Under the pieces are notes generated by a model. That model saw only the letters and a list, made by a program, of their open reading frames with translations. It ran no database searches and had not been told where the DNA came from. From Chloroflexota bacterium (lineage in GTDB: Bacteria; Chloroflexota; Dehalococcoidia; Dehalococcoidales; JACQON01): DNA of 64,000 bases. The translations under genes were made by a program, and so were the position numbers. The stretch is from the NCBI GenBank assembly GCA_016202545.1, contig JACQON010000028.1, forward strand, positions 62,001-126,000. The letters are read 5' to 3'. Shown here piece by piece: positions 50,661 through 60,177 of the stretch (position 1 is its first letter; each line of letters starts with the position of its first letter).

Positions 50661-51293
50661 GTGGCGATGGACATCAACAAGGCCACCGAGGCTGCCAGAA
50701 GACGGTATGACCGGATTGCCCCGTTGTATGACATCATGGTGGGCCTGGTCGAGAAGCGCTTCCGTAAATGGCGGCAGATGATGTGGAGCAAGGTGGAGGG
50801 CAGGCATATCCTTGAGGTTGGCGTTGGCACGGGCAAAAACCTGCCTTACTATCCGTCCCATGCTGAAGTGGTCGCCGTTGACTTCAGCGGCGGGATGTTG
50901 AAGCGCGCCCGCAGCCTGGCTGCCAGGGGTAAGGCCAGTGTCAGCTTGCGGCAGATGGATATACAGAAGCTTGAGTTTGAGGACAACGCCTTTGACACCG
51001 TGGCGGCCTCATTTGTCTTTTGCTCCGTTCCCGACCCCGTCCGTGGCCTGATGGAGATTGAGCGGGTGTGCAAACCCGGAGGCAAGGTGGTCCTGCTGGA
51101 GCACGTCATCAGCGCCAACCCCGTCCTTGCCTGGCTGATGAACCTGGTCAATCCGGTGGCGGTGTGGTTTGGCGGTGAGAACATAAACCGGCGCACCGCG
51201 GACAATGTAAGGAAAAGCGGACTGGTGGTAGAGCGGGTCACCGACCTTGCCGGCGGCATAGTCAAGCTGATTGAGGCCAGAAAAAAGCGGTAG
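50661..51293 (+). CDS. Class I SAM methyltransferase (UbiE-like)
   Basis: ILEVGVGTGKNLPYYPSHAEVVAVDFSGGMLKRA. Confidence 0.88.
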   Translation: MAMDINKATEAARRRYDRIAPLYDIMVGLVEKRFRKWRQMMWSKVEGRHILEVGVGTGKNLPYYPSHAEVVAVDFSGGMLKRARSLAARGKASVSLRQMDIQKLEFEDNAFDTVAASFVFCSVPDPVRGLMEIERVCKPGGKVVLLEHVISANPVLAWLMNLVNPVAVWFGGENINRRTADNVRKSGLVVERVTDLAGGIVKLIEARKKR

Positions 51294-51373
51294 CCAATCT
51301 CCGTGAGGGTGTTTAATGACTACTTGGCAGATGACTCCGTATGTCATAGCTACGAAATAAGATATTTTGGTGA

Positions 51374-51535
51374 ACCCATCCCCCTTTGTCCCCTTTCCTT
51401 TGGGGAATTGGTGAAGGGAAGGGGGAGTCAGTATAAAGAGGGGGCGAAGCCCCCTCTTTCCAAATCTCCCCTTCTCCTGCTCAGGAGAAGGGGACAAAGG
51501 GGATGAGGTCACACTTGCAATGACAGAGTGTTACT
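51374..51535 (-). repeat. Intergenic repeat family B, copy 3 (inverted), joined to a family A end
   Basis: aaagagggggcgaagccccctcttt, ccccttctcctgctcaggagaagggg, then gcaatgacagagtgttactaaa as at 6768-6788. Confidence 0.8.
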
Positions 51536-51558
51536 AAATGGTCTCATCTCCGTGCGGC

Positions 51559-51587
51559 TTGACAAAAACCCGGCTGGCGGCTTAAAG
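51559..51587 (+). promoter_or_regulatory. Candidate promoter of the PreA-like/AOR cluster
   Basis: TTGACA - 17 bp - TTAAAG (weak -10). Confidence 0.35.
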
Positions 51588-51661
51588 TTCCATTACAGGT
51601 GTACTATCAGGTAGTGGTGGGGAGGCGGAAGACTGAAGTCCGAGAAAGGGGAGAGCCAGAC

Positions 51662-52852
51662 ATGGCAGACTTGCGGGTAAAATTCGCCGGCGTGGAGTTT
51701 AAGAACCCCATAGTGGCTTCGGCGGGGCATATAACCCACAGCCCTTACACTATGAAAAGGTGCATTGAGGCCGGAGTCGGCGCCATATGCACCAAGAGCA
51801 TCAGCGTTGACGCCGAGTCGTGGAAGAGGCCGCACCCGGCCAACTGGTTCCTGGACAAGCAGGGCGACCCTGGCAGCGTGCTGACCTGCGAGGTGGGGTT
51901 CTGGCCGCCGGAGCTGGCCGTGCAGTATATACAGGAGATGAGACCGCTGGCCGATGAAGAAAACGTCAGGCTCATCGCCAATATCGATGTGCCGCCTTTC
52001 ACCGAAGACGAGCTTGCCGGAGTAGCCCGAAGATTGGAGGAAGCGGGAGCCGACATGATTGAGGCCACCTGTCCCTGTCCTATCATGATGCCCAGCAGGG
52101 AAGACGTTAATGCATGGTACAGGGAGCAGGTCTCCAGGTTCCTGAAGGCTTTGAAGCGGGCAGTGAGCATCCCGGTGTTCCCCAAGATGTCTTCGGAGTT
52201 TCTCACCGATGAGAATATCAAGATTATCGAAGACTCCGGCGCCGACGCCCACTGTTTCTGGGTGGGGTTGCCGGGTACCGCTGTTGACGTGGAGACGGGA
52301 AGGCCGGTGATGCCCTCTACCAGCCTGTATTTCGGCCGGGCCCTCAAAGGATTGGGCTGCTACATGTCCTCTATGCTGGCGATAAAAGGCAATTTGCCTA
52401 TAATGAGCAGCGGCGGCATCTCCACGTGGAGAGATGCCGTGGAAAGCCTGATGTGCGGCACTACGCTGGTCGGCGTCCAGACGGCGGTGATGTACCGCGG
52501 CTACAAAGTGCTTGTGGACATGACCAGGGGACTGGGCAGCTTCATGGACAGCAAGGGCTACCGGCGGGTGGATGATATAATCGGCATCGCCGCCCGCCAC
52601 ATAGAGAACAGCGCCGAGTTCGAGCAGTTTGTCAGCCAGAAGCAGGTCGACAGGGAAGCGGTAATGATAACCGTTGACCCGGTATTATGCAACGGCTGCG
52701 GTAGATGTCTCACCTGCTGTCACGGTGCAATTACCATGGAAGAGGGCCTCGCCCGGATAGACCTGGAGCGCTGCGAGCGCTGCGGCATATGCCAGTCAAT
52801 CTGCCCGGTGAGGGCGATAGCCATCGGGGCGATTGAAGAGGTGCGGCGTTAG
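51662..52852 (+). CDS. Dihydroorotate/dihydropyrimidine dehydrogenase (PreA)-like flavoprotein with C-terminal 2x[4Fe-4S]
   Basis: LRVKFAGVEFKNPIVASAGHITHS, IEATCPCP, CNGCGRCLTCCHGAI, CERCGICQSICPVRAI. Confidence 0.88.
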   Translation: MADLRVKFAGVEFKNPIVASAGHITHSPYTMKRCIEAGVGAICTKSISVDAESWKRPHPANWFLDKQGDPGSVLTCEVGFWPPELAVQYIQEMRPLADEENVRLIANIDVPPFTEDELAGVARRLEEAGADMIEATCPCPIMMPSREDVNAWYREQVSRFLKALKRAVSIPVFPKMSSEFLTDENIKIIEDSGADAHCFWVGLPGTAVDVETGRPVMPSTSLYFGRALKGLGCYMSSMLAIKGNLPIMSSGGISTWRDAVESLMCGTTLVGVQTAVMYRGYKVLVDMTRGLGSFMDSKGYRRVDDIIGIAARHIENSAEFEQFVSQKQVDREAVMITVDPVLCNGCGRCLTCCHGAITMEEGLARIDLERCERCGICQSICPVRAIAIGAIEEVRR

Positions 52853-52976
52853 CGATGCGGCAATCTCCGCAGTCAAGATGTGAAACTCGAAATCTCAGAT
52901 TATACGAGGCTGTCCCGCCTGGCCAAATGACGGCGGGGTTTGCCGGCCTCGCCTTACGGAAAGGAGGCAGGGGAAT

Positions 52977-53291
52977 ATGGCAGAGCAGCACCGGGTTATC
53001 TATGAAGTGGAGGAGGTGAGAGGAAGCTGCCCGGTCTACAAGGTTGGTGACAAGGTGGTAATAGACTCCAGGCATCCGGTGGAAGTACTGAACCTTGAAA
53101 AAACTGACGCGCTGTGCATGAGGATAATCGACAATATGTGGTCGCAGAAGGTGTGGCAGGCGGGGGGCAATGCCACCGTGGAGCATCTCACCGGCATATC
53201 CGGCGAATGCCGCATAGGGTGCTCCATGCCGGGCAAGCCATATACGCCCTGCGGATTCATCATCTTCAAAATCAGAAGAGAAAAACTATAG
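52977..53291 (+). CDS. TIGR04076-like small protein
   Basis: VIYEVEEVRGSCPVYKVGDKVVI. Confidence 0.7.
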   Translation: MAEQHRVIYEVEEVRGSCPVYKVGDKVVIDSRHPVEVLNLEKTDALCMRIIDNMWSQKVWQAGGNATVEHLTGISGECRIGCSMPGKPYTPCGFIIFKIRREKL

Positions 53292-53336
53292 CTGCTGGCC
53301 GTGGGCTATCAGCTATAGCAGCGGAGGTGAGAGACA

Positions 53337-53984
53337 ATGGCATGGGAGACCAAATTTCCTGAGGATTCCGATACTCAGTATCCGCCTGAGGAGTACCGCC
53401 CGGATAAATTTCACTATCCCTGGCCGGGACATAAGGTGCTGGTAACCGTGGAAAGGGTATACGGTTGCTGCCCGGTAACCGTTGAAGGCGACAGGATGAT
53501 GTTCAGCGATGTCGCCAGCCCGGTGTTTGACGAATGTGACATATCCAGCGATTCGCCGCTGTTTCTGGGCAGCACGGTCAAGGGCACCAGAACGGGCACC
53601 CTTTGTACCGTGGCCCTGAAGGCGATATACCCTTATATCATAGCCATGGACTACGGGGTAAGCGCCGTAGACCTGGGCATCGCTGAGAGCGGTGAGGACG
53701 GTTTTATTGTCTGCGCCGCCTGGGGGCCTCCCAACTGCGAGGCGCAGGTCATCTTCAGGCTGCACCCCATCCCGGTGGAGAAATGCGGCACCGACATGCT
53801 GTACGAGTACCTGGCCCAGGCCGGGCACGTGGGTGTGCCATCGTATTATCTGGAGACCTTTGCCAGCGACGCCACCAAGGAGGAGCGGAAGCGTAAGATA
53901 GAGGAGTGGAAGAAGGCCGGCAAGCCCAAATTCTGGGAGGGCTGGAGGAATCCGCCGTGTCAGCCCAGGCGAAAGGATGCCTAG
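53337..53984 (+). CDS. Larger TIGR04076-related protein
   Basis: VLVTVERVYGCCPVTVEGDRMMF resembles upstream neighbour; 215 aa. Confidence 0.55.
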   Translation: MAWETKFPEDSDTQYPPEEYRPDKFHYPWPGHKVLVTVERVYGCCPVTVEGDRMMFSDVASPVFDECDISSDSPLFLGSTVKGTRTGTLCTVALKAIYPYIIAMDYGVSAVDLGIAESGEDGFIVCAAWGPPNCEAQVIFRLHPIPVEKCGTDMLYEYLAQAGHVGVPSYYLETFASDATKEERKRKIEEWKKAGKPKFWEGWRNPPCQPRRKDA

Positions 53985-54002
53985 TTGTCACAGGAGGGAA
54001 AC

Positions 54003-55241
54003 GTGAAGCTGGAAAACGAATTTGCCCTGGTCGGAGCTACCCTGATTGACGGAAATGGCGGCCCTCCGCGCCGGGACGTCACCATCATGGTGAAGGACGG
54101 CGTGATTCAGAAGGTAGCCGCCGGCAAAAGGGGGGTAAAGTCGGGGCCGCGGCTGCAGCGGGTTGACCTGGACGGACGCTTTGTCATGCCCGGGTTGATA
54201 GACAGTCATCTCCACTTTACCGGCACCGCCAGCGACGACCCCGTAACCTGGCTCAGTGAGCCGAACTACCTGAGGGCGATAAGGACGGTGGCCCAGGCCC
54301 ACAAGGTGCTCGATTTCGGCTTCACCACGGTAAGGTGCTGCGGCTCAAGATGCGACGTCTATTTGAGGCAGGCCATCGAGGAGGGAACGGTAGCCGGCCC
54401 CAGGATAGTGGCCTGCGGACTGGGCATTTGCCGGACGGGGGGACACGGGGATATACGCCGGGACATCTACCAGGTTTCCGATGAGGTGCTCAACGAGACC
54501 CATCCCTGGGCGCAGCGGTGCGATGGAGTGGAAGAGATTCGCAAGGCGGTGCGGCGGCTGATAAACCAGGGGGTTGATTTTATCAAGTTCTGGATGTCAG
54601 GCGGCGATGCCTGGGAGAAGGACAGGAACGATGACGTGCACTTCACCCCGGAAGAGGCCGGCGCCATAGTGCAGGAGGCGCACATGTGCCGGCTGAAAGT
54701 CGCCGCTCACTGTGAGAATATCCGGGCCATTAAAGCCGCCATCGAGGTCGGAGTGGACACCATTGAGCATGCCGATATGATTGCCGGTGCGCCGGGGCTG
54801 GACGAGGAAACTTGCCGACGTCTGGTAAAGAAAAATATCATCATCGTGCCCACGCTCTCCGTCTATTTTGTCGGCGCCTGGGCGGTAAAGGCCCTGCCGC
54901 AGAACGTTGTTGATAGCTACAAGCTGGCAATCAAGAGCGGAGTGAAGCTTGCCCTGGGGACGGACGCCTTTGCCGACCGCGTTACACCCTATGGCCAATA
55001 CAATGCCGGAGAGCTAAAGCTGATGACGGATATTCTGGGATTGACACCCATGCAGGCCATCGTGTCGGCGACCAAAGTAGGCGCAGAGGCAGTCGGCCTT
55101 CAGGACAGGGTTGGCACGGTAGAGGAAGGCAAGCTGGCAGACCTGCTTGTCCTCAAAGGAAATCCGGCGGAGGACATCGCCGTGCTCCTGGACCGGGACA
55201 ACATTGAGCACGTAATAAAGCAGGGGAAACTGGTCAGATAA
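54003..55241 (+). CDS. Amidohydrolase (imidazolonepropionase/prolidase-like)
   Basis: DGRFVMPGLIDSHLHFTG, VAAHCENIRAIKAAIEVGVDTIEHA, ALGTDAF; GTG start after CAGGAGGG. Confidence 0.88.
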   Translation: MKLENEFALVGATLIDGNGGPPRRDVTIMVKDGVIQKVAAGKRGVKSGPRLQRVDLDGRFVMPGLIDSHLHFTGTASDDPVTWLSEPNYLRAIRTVAQAHKVLDFGFTTVRCCGSRCDVYLRQAIEEGTVAGPRIVACGLGICRTGGHGDIRRDIYQVSDEVLNETHPWAQRCDGVEEIRKAVRRLINQGVDFIKFWMSGGDAWEKDRNDDVHFTPEEAGAIVQEAHMCRLKVAAHCENIRAIKAAIEVGVDTIEHADMIAGAPGLDEETCRRLVKKNIIIVPTLSVYFVGAWAVKALPQNVVDSYKLAIKSGVKLALGTDAFADRVTPYGQYNAGELKLMTDILGLTPMQAIVSATKVGAEAVGLQDRVGTVEEGKLADLLVLKGNPAEDIAVLLDRDNIEHVIKQGKLVR

Positions 55242-55301
55242 GAAGACCGGGGACATGCGTACAGAGAAGCCCGACCGGAGACAAAGGAGGAGGTGTGACG
55301 T

Positions 55302-56789
55302 ATGGCGCTTCTTGAAGAGCCGATAAAAGAGGTAATGCAGCTTAAGAACTTCATCGCCGGTGAATGGGTTGAGTCCAAAGGCGAGCTTCAGGACGTGGTG
55401 AACCCGGCCACCTGTCAGCCGCTGGCCAGGGTGCCGATGTCAACCAGGGACGAGGTCAATGCCGCAGTGCAGGCGGCCAGGGAGGCTTTCCCTGACTGGA
55501 GGCGGACGACCCCGCTGGCCAGGGTGAGGTGCCTGTTCAGGCTCAAAGAGCTGCTGGAGGAGCATTTTGAGGAGCTGAGCCGGGTCCAGACACAGGAGCA
55601 TGGCAAGACCATTGATGAATCGAGAGGGGAGACCAGGCGCGGCGCCGAAATGGTTGAGGTCGCTACCGGGATTCCCTCCCTGATGATGGGATATAACCTG
55701 GAGGACATCGCCAGCGGCATCGACGAGTATGTCATATACCAGCCGCTGGGTGTCTTCTGTCATATCGCGCCTTTCAATTTTCCGTTCATGGTGCCGCTGT
55801 GGTTCTCGCCTTTCGCCGTGGCCACCGGAAACACCTTCGTGGTGAAACCCTCTCCCAGGGACCCTATCAGCCAGGTGAAGCTGGCCGAGCTGATAGATGA
55901 GTCTGGCTTTCCGCCCGGCGTGTACAATCTTGTCCAGGGGGGCGCGGAGGCGGCGCTGGCCTTGCTGGAGCACCCGGATGTCAAAGGGGCCACTTTTGTT
56001 GGCACCACCGGGATAGGGAAGGACGTCTACCGGAAGTGCGGCGAAACGGGCAAGAGGGCGATTGTCCAGGCCAGCGCCAAAAACTTTTTGCTGGTGATGC
56101 CGGATGCCAGCGTGCAGGGGACAATGCCAGCCCTGATGACGTCCTTCTTCGGCAACACCGGCCAGAGATGTCTCTCCGGGGCCAACCTGGTCATCGTGGG
56201 CGATGATGACGCCTTCTACCGGAAGTTCCTGGACGCCTTTGTTAATACCGCCTCCAGGATAAGGGTGGGCTACGGCCTTGACGAGTCCATCCAGATGGGG
56301 CCGATGCAGTCACTGGACGGCAAAAAGAGGGTGCTGGGATACATAGAAAAGGGGATAGCGGAAGGGGCCAGGCTTGTCCTGGATGGCAGGAAGCCGGCGG
56401 TCATCGGCGGTTATCCTGACGACCATTTCCTCAATCCCACCGTCTTCGTGGATGTCATGCCTGACATGGCTATCGCCACGGAGGAAATCTTCGGCCCGGT
56501 GGCCTGCGTGTTGCGGGTCAAGAATCTCGACGAAGCCATAGAGATGGTGAACAGCAGCAATTTTGGCAATGCTAGCTCCATTTTCACCTCGAGTGGCAAG
56601 GCGGCCAGGGAATTCCAGTACCGGGTTGAGACCGGCAATGTGGGCATAAACCTGGGCATAGTCGCTCCCATGGCCTTCTTCCCCTTCAGCGGCATGAAGG
56701 ACTCCTTCTTCGGTACCCTACACGGGCAGGGCCGGGATGCCGTCCGCTTCTTCACCGAGAGCAAGGTCGTCGTTCAGAGGTGGCTATAG
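55302..56789 (+). CDS. (Methyl)malonate-semialdehyde dehydrogenase-like ALDH
   Basis: NFIAGEWVESKGELQDVVNPATCQPLARVP, FFGNTGQRCLSG. Confidence 0.88.
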   Translation: MALLEEPIKEVMQLKNFIAGEWVESKGELQDVVNPATCQPLARVPMSTRDEVNAAVQAAREAFPDWRRTTPLARVRCLFRLKELLEEHFEELSRVQTQEHGKTIDESRGETRRGAEMVEVATGIPSLMMGYNLEDIASGIDEYVIYQPLGVFCHIAPFNFPFMVPLWFSPFAVATGNTFVVKPSPRDPISQVKLAELIDESGFPPGVYNLVQGGAEAALALLEHPDVKGATFVGTTGIGKDVYRKCGETGKRAIVQASAKNFLLVMPDASVQGTMPALMTSFFGNTGQRCLSGANLVIVGDDDAFYRKFLDAFVNTASRIRVGYGLDESIQMGPMQSLDGKKRVLGYIEKGIAEGARLVLDGRKPAVIGGYPDDHFLNPTVFVDVMPDMAIATEEIFGPVACVLRVKNLDEAIEMVNSSNFGNASSIFTSSGKAAREFQYRVETGNVGINLGIVAPMAFFPFSGMKDSFFGTLHGQGRDAVRFFTESKVVVQRWL

Positions 56790-57233
56790 ATGGAGCTGAA
56801 TACCACCTCCCAGGTCGTCAGCTTCGCCAGGGACCTTGAGGAGCTCGGCGCCAGGTTCTATGAAAGCCTGACCCGGCGGCATTCCGGCGACGCGGAGGTC
56901 TGGCGGCACCTTGCCAGCGAGAACAGGAAGAACGTGACACAGGTTGAGCGGGCATACTACGGGGTCATTAGTGACGCCCTCGAGGGCTGTTTTTCCTTTG
57001 CCATAGACCCGGACAAGTACGCTATTGAGGCTGAGCCAGCCGGTGGTGCTAGCTATCATGAGACTGTGAAAAGGGCGGTCGAGATGGAGGAGAAAATCGT
57101 CAGGTTCTACCTGGAGGCGGCGGAACAATCGAAGTCTTTGATGGCGGATGTTCCCCATGCCTTCACCCTGGTGGCAAAGAAGAGGAACAGCCGCATACCA
57201 AAGCTGATGGCCCTACTGGGCAAGGAGGGCTGA
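56790..57233 (+). CDS. Ferritin-like/rubrerythrin-like protein, degenerate metal site
   Basis: FARDLEELGARFYESLTRR...EMEEKIVRFYLEAAEQS helices. Confidence 0.6.
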   Translation: MELNTTSQVVSFARDLEELGARFYESLTRRHSGDAEVWRHLASENRKNVTQVERAYYGVISDALEGCFSFAIDPDKYAIEAEPAGGASYHETVKRAVEMEEKIVRFYLEAAEQSKSLMADVPHAFTLVAKKRNSRIPKLMALLGKEG

Positions 57234-57428
57234 ATGGCCGACGTGGTGGAAAAACGGCGCGTTCATTGCGCCCGGAGACACGTCAGCGTCTTCGTGGTCA
57301 GGTGGGACAACGGCAGCTTCAGCATCAAGTGCAGCCTGCTCAAAGCCTGCGGCGATTCCTGTCCCTACCTGGAAAATCCCGATTATAAGAGCGAGTTCAG
57401 GAGCTCTCCGGAGTATAAGCCCGGGTAG
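57234..57428 (+). CDS. 64-aa Cys-containing small protein
   Basis: Immediately follows previous stop (tgaatg); CARRHVSVFVVRWDNGSFSIKCSLLKACGDSCPY. Confidence 0.65.
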   Translation: MADVVEKRRVHCARRHVSVFVVRWDNGSFSIKCSLLKACGDSCPYLENPDYKSEFRSSPEYKPG

Positions 57429-57470
57429 CTCTGGGCTGCCTTTGTGGGTGTTCGAAAGGGGGGTGACACT

Positions 57471-58745
57471 ATGAATACAGTGGAGAAATACCGGGAGTAC
57501 GTGAATACCAGCATGCTTACGGGCGTTGTGCCGGTGGTGTTTGAGCGGGCCGAGGGGGCAACGGTATTCGGCGAGGATGGGCGTAAATACCTGGACTGCT
57601 TCGCCGGAATCTCGGTTACCAACGCCGGGCACGGTAATCCCGAGGTGCTTGATGCCGCCAGGGCCCAGCTTGGCAGGTATGTCCATTGCTGCTCCTATGT
57701 CTATTACAATAAGCCCATGGCTGACCTGGCGGAAAAGCTGGCGCGGATTACGCCGGGCCGGCTGAAGAAGTCCTTTTTCACTAGCGGCGGCGCCGAGGCC
57801 ATGGAAGGCGCGATGCGGATGGCCAAGACATATACCGGGAAGCGCGAGTTCATCGCCCTCCAGGCTTCCTTTCACGGCCGCACCTATGCCACCCTGAGCA
57901 TAACCGGCAACTGCGCCCGCAAGAAGCGGGCCGGGCCGTATATGCCGGGGGTCAGCTTTGCACCGGTCCCCTACTGCTACCGGTGCGCCTTCGGCCTGGA
58001 GCCGGAGACCTGCGGGACGCGCTGCGCCGAGTATGTGGAGGACATTATCCGGTTCGATACCTACAATGACATCGCCGCCTTCGTCGCCGAGCCGGTGCTG
58101 GGTGAGGGCGGCATTATCGTCCCGCCCGAGCCGTACTTCAAGAAGGTGAAGGAGGTGCTCGACCGCCACGGCATCCTGCTCTTTATTGACGAGGTGCAGA
58201 CGGGGTTTGCCAGGACGGGCAAGATGTTCGCCATAGAGCACTATGGCGTTGAGCCTGACATAATGGCTATGGCCAAGGGAATCGCCAACGGCTTCCCGCT
58301 GGGCGCTTTCATCGCTCCGGATGATATTGCCGATAGTTTCCAGCCCGGCGAGCACCTGAGCACCTTTGGCGGTAACCCGGTCAGTTGCGCCGCGGGGCTG
58401 GCCAGCATCAACTTCCTGGAGCGGGAGAAGATGGCCGACCAGGCCACGGCGAAGGGAAACCGGTTCAAAGAAGGGCTGAACAAGTTAAGGGCGAAGCACC
58501 CGGTTATTGGCGATGTGCGGGGCAAGGGCCTGATGATAGGCGTGGAGTTGGTCAAGGATAAGGCGAAGACGCCGGCGTCCAACGAGGCCGCCGCCGTCCG
58601 CAAAAGCTGCCTGGAAAAGGGGCTGCTTATCGGGCTGGGGGGAGTCCTGGGCAATGTCCTGAGGATACAGCCCCCGCTGGTCATCGGCGAGGCCCAGCTC
58701 GAGGAGGCCCTGGCCATAGTGGACAAGTCCTTGGCGGAATTGTAA
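57471..58745 (+). CDS. Class III aminotransferase (omega-amino acid type) 1
   Basis: LDCFAGISVTNAGHGNPEV, LFIDEVQTGFARTGKMFA, MAKGIANGFPLGAF. Confidence 0.9.
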   Translation: MNTVEKYREYVNTSMLTGVVPVVFERAEGATVFGEDGRKYLDCFAGISVTNAGHGNPEVLDAARAQLGRYVHCCSYVYYNKPMADLAEKLARITPGRLKKSFFTSGGAEAMEGAMRMAKTYTGKREFIALQASFHGRTYATLSITGNCARKKRAGPYMPGVSFAPVPYCYRCAFGLEPETCGTRCAEYVEDIIRFDTYNDIAAFVAEPVLGEGGIIVPPEPYFKKVKEVLDRHGILLFIDEVQTGFARTGKMFAIEHYGVEPDIMAMAKGIANGFPLGAFIAPDDIADSFQPGEHLSTFGGNPVSCAAGLASINFLEREKMADQATAKGNRFKEGLNKLRAKHPVIGDVRGKGLMIGVELVKDKAKTPASNEAAAVRKSCLEKGLLIGLGGVLGNVLRIQPPLVIGEAQLEEALAIVDKSLAEL

Positions 58746-58811
58746 GCTTATGTAGCACGGCCGCACGTCCTTTGCTGAGTCAGGCGGTTGATATGTCAAA
58801 GGGGGGAAGAT

Positions 58812-60152
58812 ATGGCAAAGAAAGTGCCCAATATAGTAACTCCGCCGCCCGGACCGGAAGCCTTGAAGTGGATACAGCGGGACAATGAAAAAATGGCCCC
58901 CTATAACCGGCCGTTTTACTATCCGCTGGTCGTGGCCGGTGGCGAAGGGGCCGTAGTGCGCGATGTTGATGGGAATGAGTATATTGACTGGAACTCCGGG
59001 CTGGGCGTTCTGAACGTCGGCCAGTGCCACCCCAGGATAATCAACGCCATGATGAACAAGGCGAAGGACTTCATGCATTACTCCTACACCGACTTCCGTT
59101 TCAGGGAGCCGGTTGAGATGGCCGACAGGCTGGATCAACTCCTGCCCATGAAGTGCAAGTATTTCTTCGCCAATAGTGGCACTGAAGCCAATGAGGCTGC
59201 CCTGAAGATAGCGCGTCACTCCACCAGGAAGCAGCTGTTCATCGGCTTCATCGGCTCGTTTCATGGGAGGACCTTCGGGACGATGGCTTTTTCCTCTACG
59301 TCTCTGGCGCAGAGGCGCCGCTTTCATCCGCTGATGCCCGGGGTGACCCTGGTCCCATATCCCTATTGCTACCGGTGCCCCTATAAACTTGAATATCCTG
59401 GCTGCGACCTGTGGTGCGTTGACTTCATAGAGGAGTGGGTATTGCAGAAGTTCGTGCCGCCGGACGAGGTGGCCGGCTTCCTCTTCGAGTCCATTGCCGG
59501 AGAGGGCGGCTACATAGTGCCTCCCCCTGAGTTTTTGCCCCGGCTAAAGCGGCTTGCCGATAAATATGGGATGCTGCTGATAGATGATGAGATTCAGGTG
59601 GGCTGCGGGCGCACCGGGAAGTTCCTGGCCATAGAGCACTGGGGCGTCGTCCCCGATATAGTGACCCTGGGCAAGGCTGTCGGCGGCGGCGTGCCGCTGT
59701 CGATTGCCGCCGCCAGGAAAGACGTGATGGACTTGCCCCCGGGGGCGCACTGCACCACCACCGGGGGAAATCCCGTTGCCTGCGCCGCCGGGATGGCCTT
59801 TCTCGATATACTCTTAGAGGAGAACCTGATGCGGAAGGCTACGGAGCTTGGTGACTATACCCTGGACCGGCTGAAGGATATGCAGGCAAAGTACCAGGTC
59901 ATCGGTGACGTCAGGGGGAAGGGGCTGGCCATCTGCATCGAGCTGGTCAAGGACCGGAAGACCAAGGAGCCTGTAGACAGCAAGGACTTCATCGGCAGGC
60001 TGTTCAGGAAAGGCGTCCTGGCCGTTTCCGGCGGCGTTGGGGTCAGGATATTCCCGCCGCTTATTATCTCCAGGGAGATGATGGACTCCAGCCTGGACAT
60101 ACTGGAGGCAACGGTCGAGGAAGTGAACCGGGAATACCATGGGGAAAATTGA
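58812..60152 (+). CDS. Class III aminotransferase (omega-amino acid type) 2
   Basis: IDWNSGLGVLNVGQCHPRI, LLIDDEIQVGCGRTGKFLA, LGKAVGGGVPLS. Confidence 0.9.
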   Translation: MAKKVPNIVTPPPGPEALKWIQRDNEKMAPYNRPFYYPLVVAGGEGAVVRDVDGNEYIDWNSGLGVLNVGQCHPRIINAMMNKAKDFMHYSYTDFRFREPVEMADRLDQLLPMKCKYFFANSGTEANEAALKIARHSTRKQLFIGFIGSFHGRTFGTMAFSSTSLAQRRRFHPLMPGVTLVPYPYCYRCPYKLEYPGCDLWCVDFIEEWVLQKFVPPDEVAGFLFESIAGEGGYIVPPPEFLPRLKRLADKYGMLLIDDEIQVGCGRTGKFLAIEHWGVVPDIVTLGKAVGGGVPLSIAAARKDVMDLPPGAHCTTTGGNPVACAAGMAFLDILLEENLMRKATELGDYTLDRLKDMQAKYQVIGDVRGKGLAICIELVKDRKTKEPVDSKDFIGRLFRKGVLAVSGGVGVRIFPPLIISREMMDSSLDILEATVEEVNREYHGEN

Positions 60153-60177
60153 CAGGCGCCACGGGGCGCGGTAGCGT

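Noticed and set aside
51593-52600. 335-aa minus-strand ORF over the PreA-like gene
   Set aside because: Antisense shadow; His/Arg-rich, no domain, sense gene has clear motifs and RBS.
57213-58355. 380-aa minus-strand ORF over aminotransferase 1
   Set aside because: Antisense shadow of a confident class III aminotransferase.
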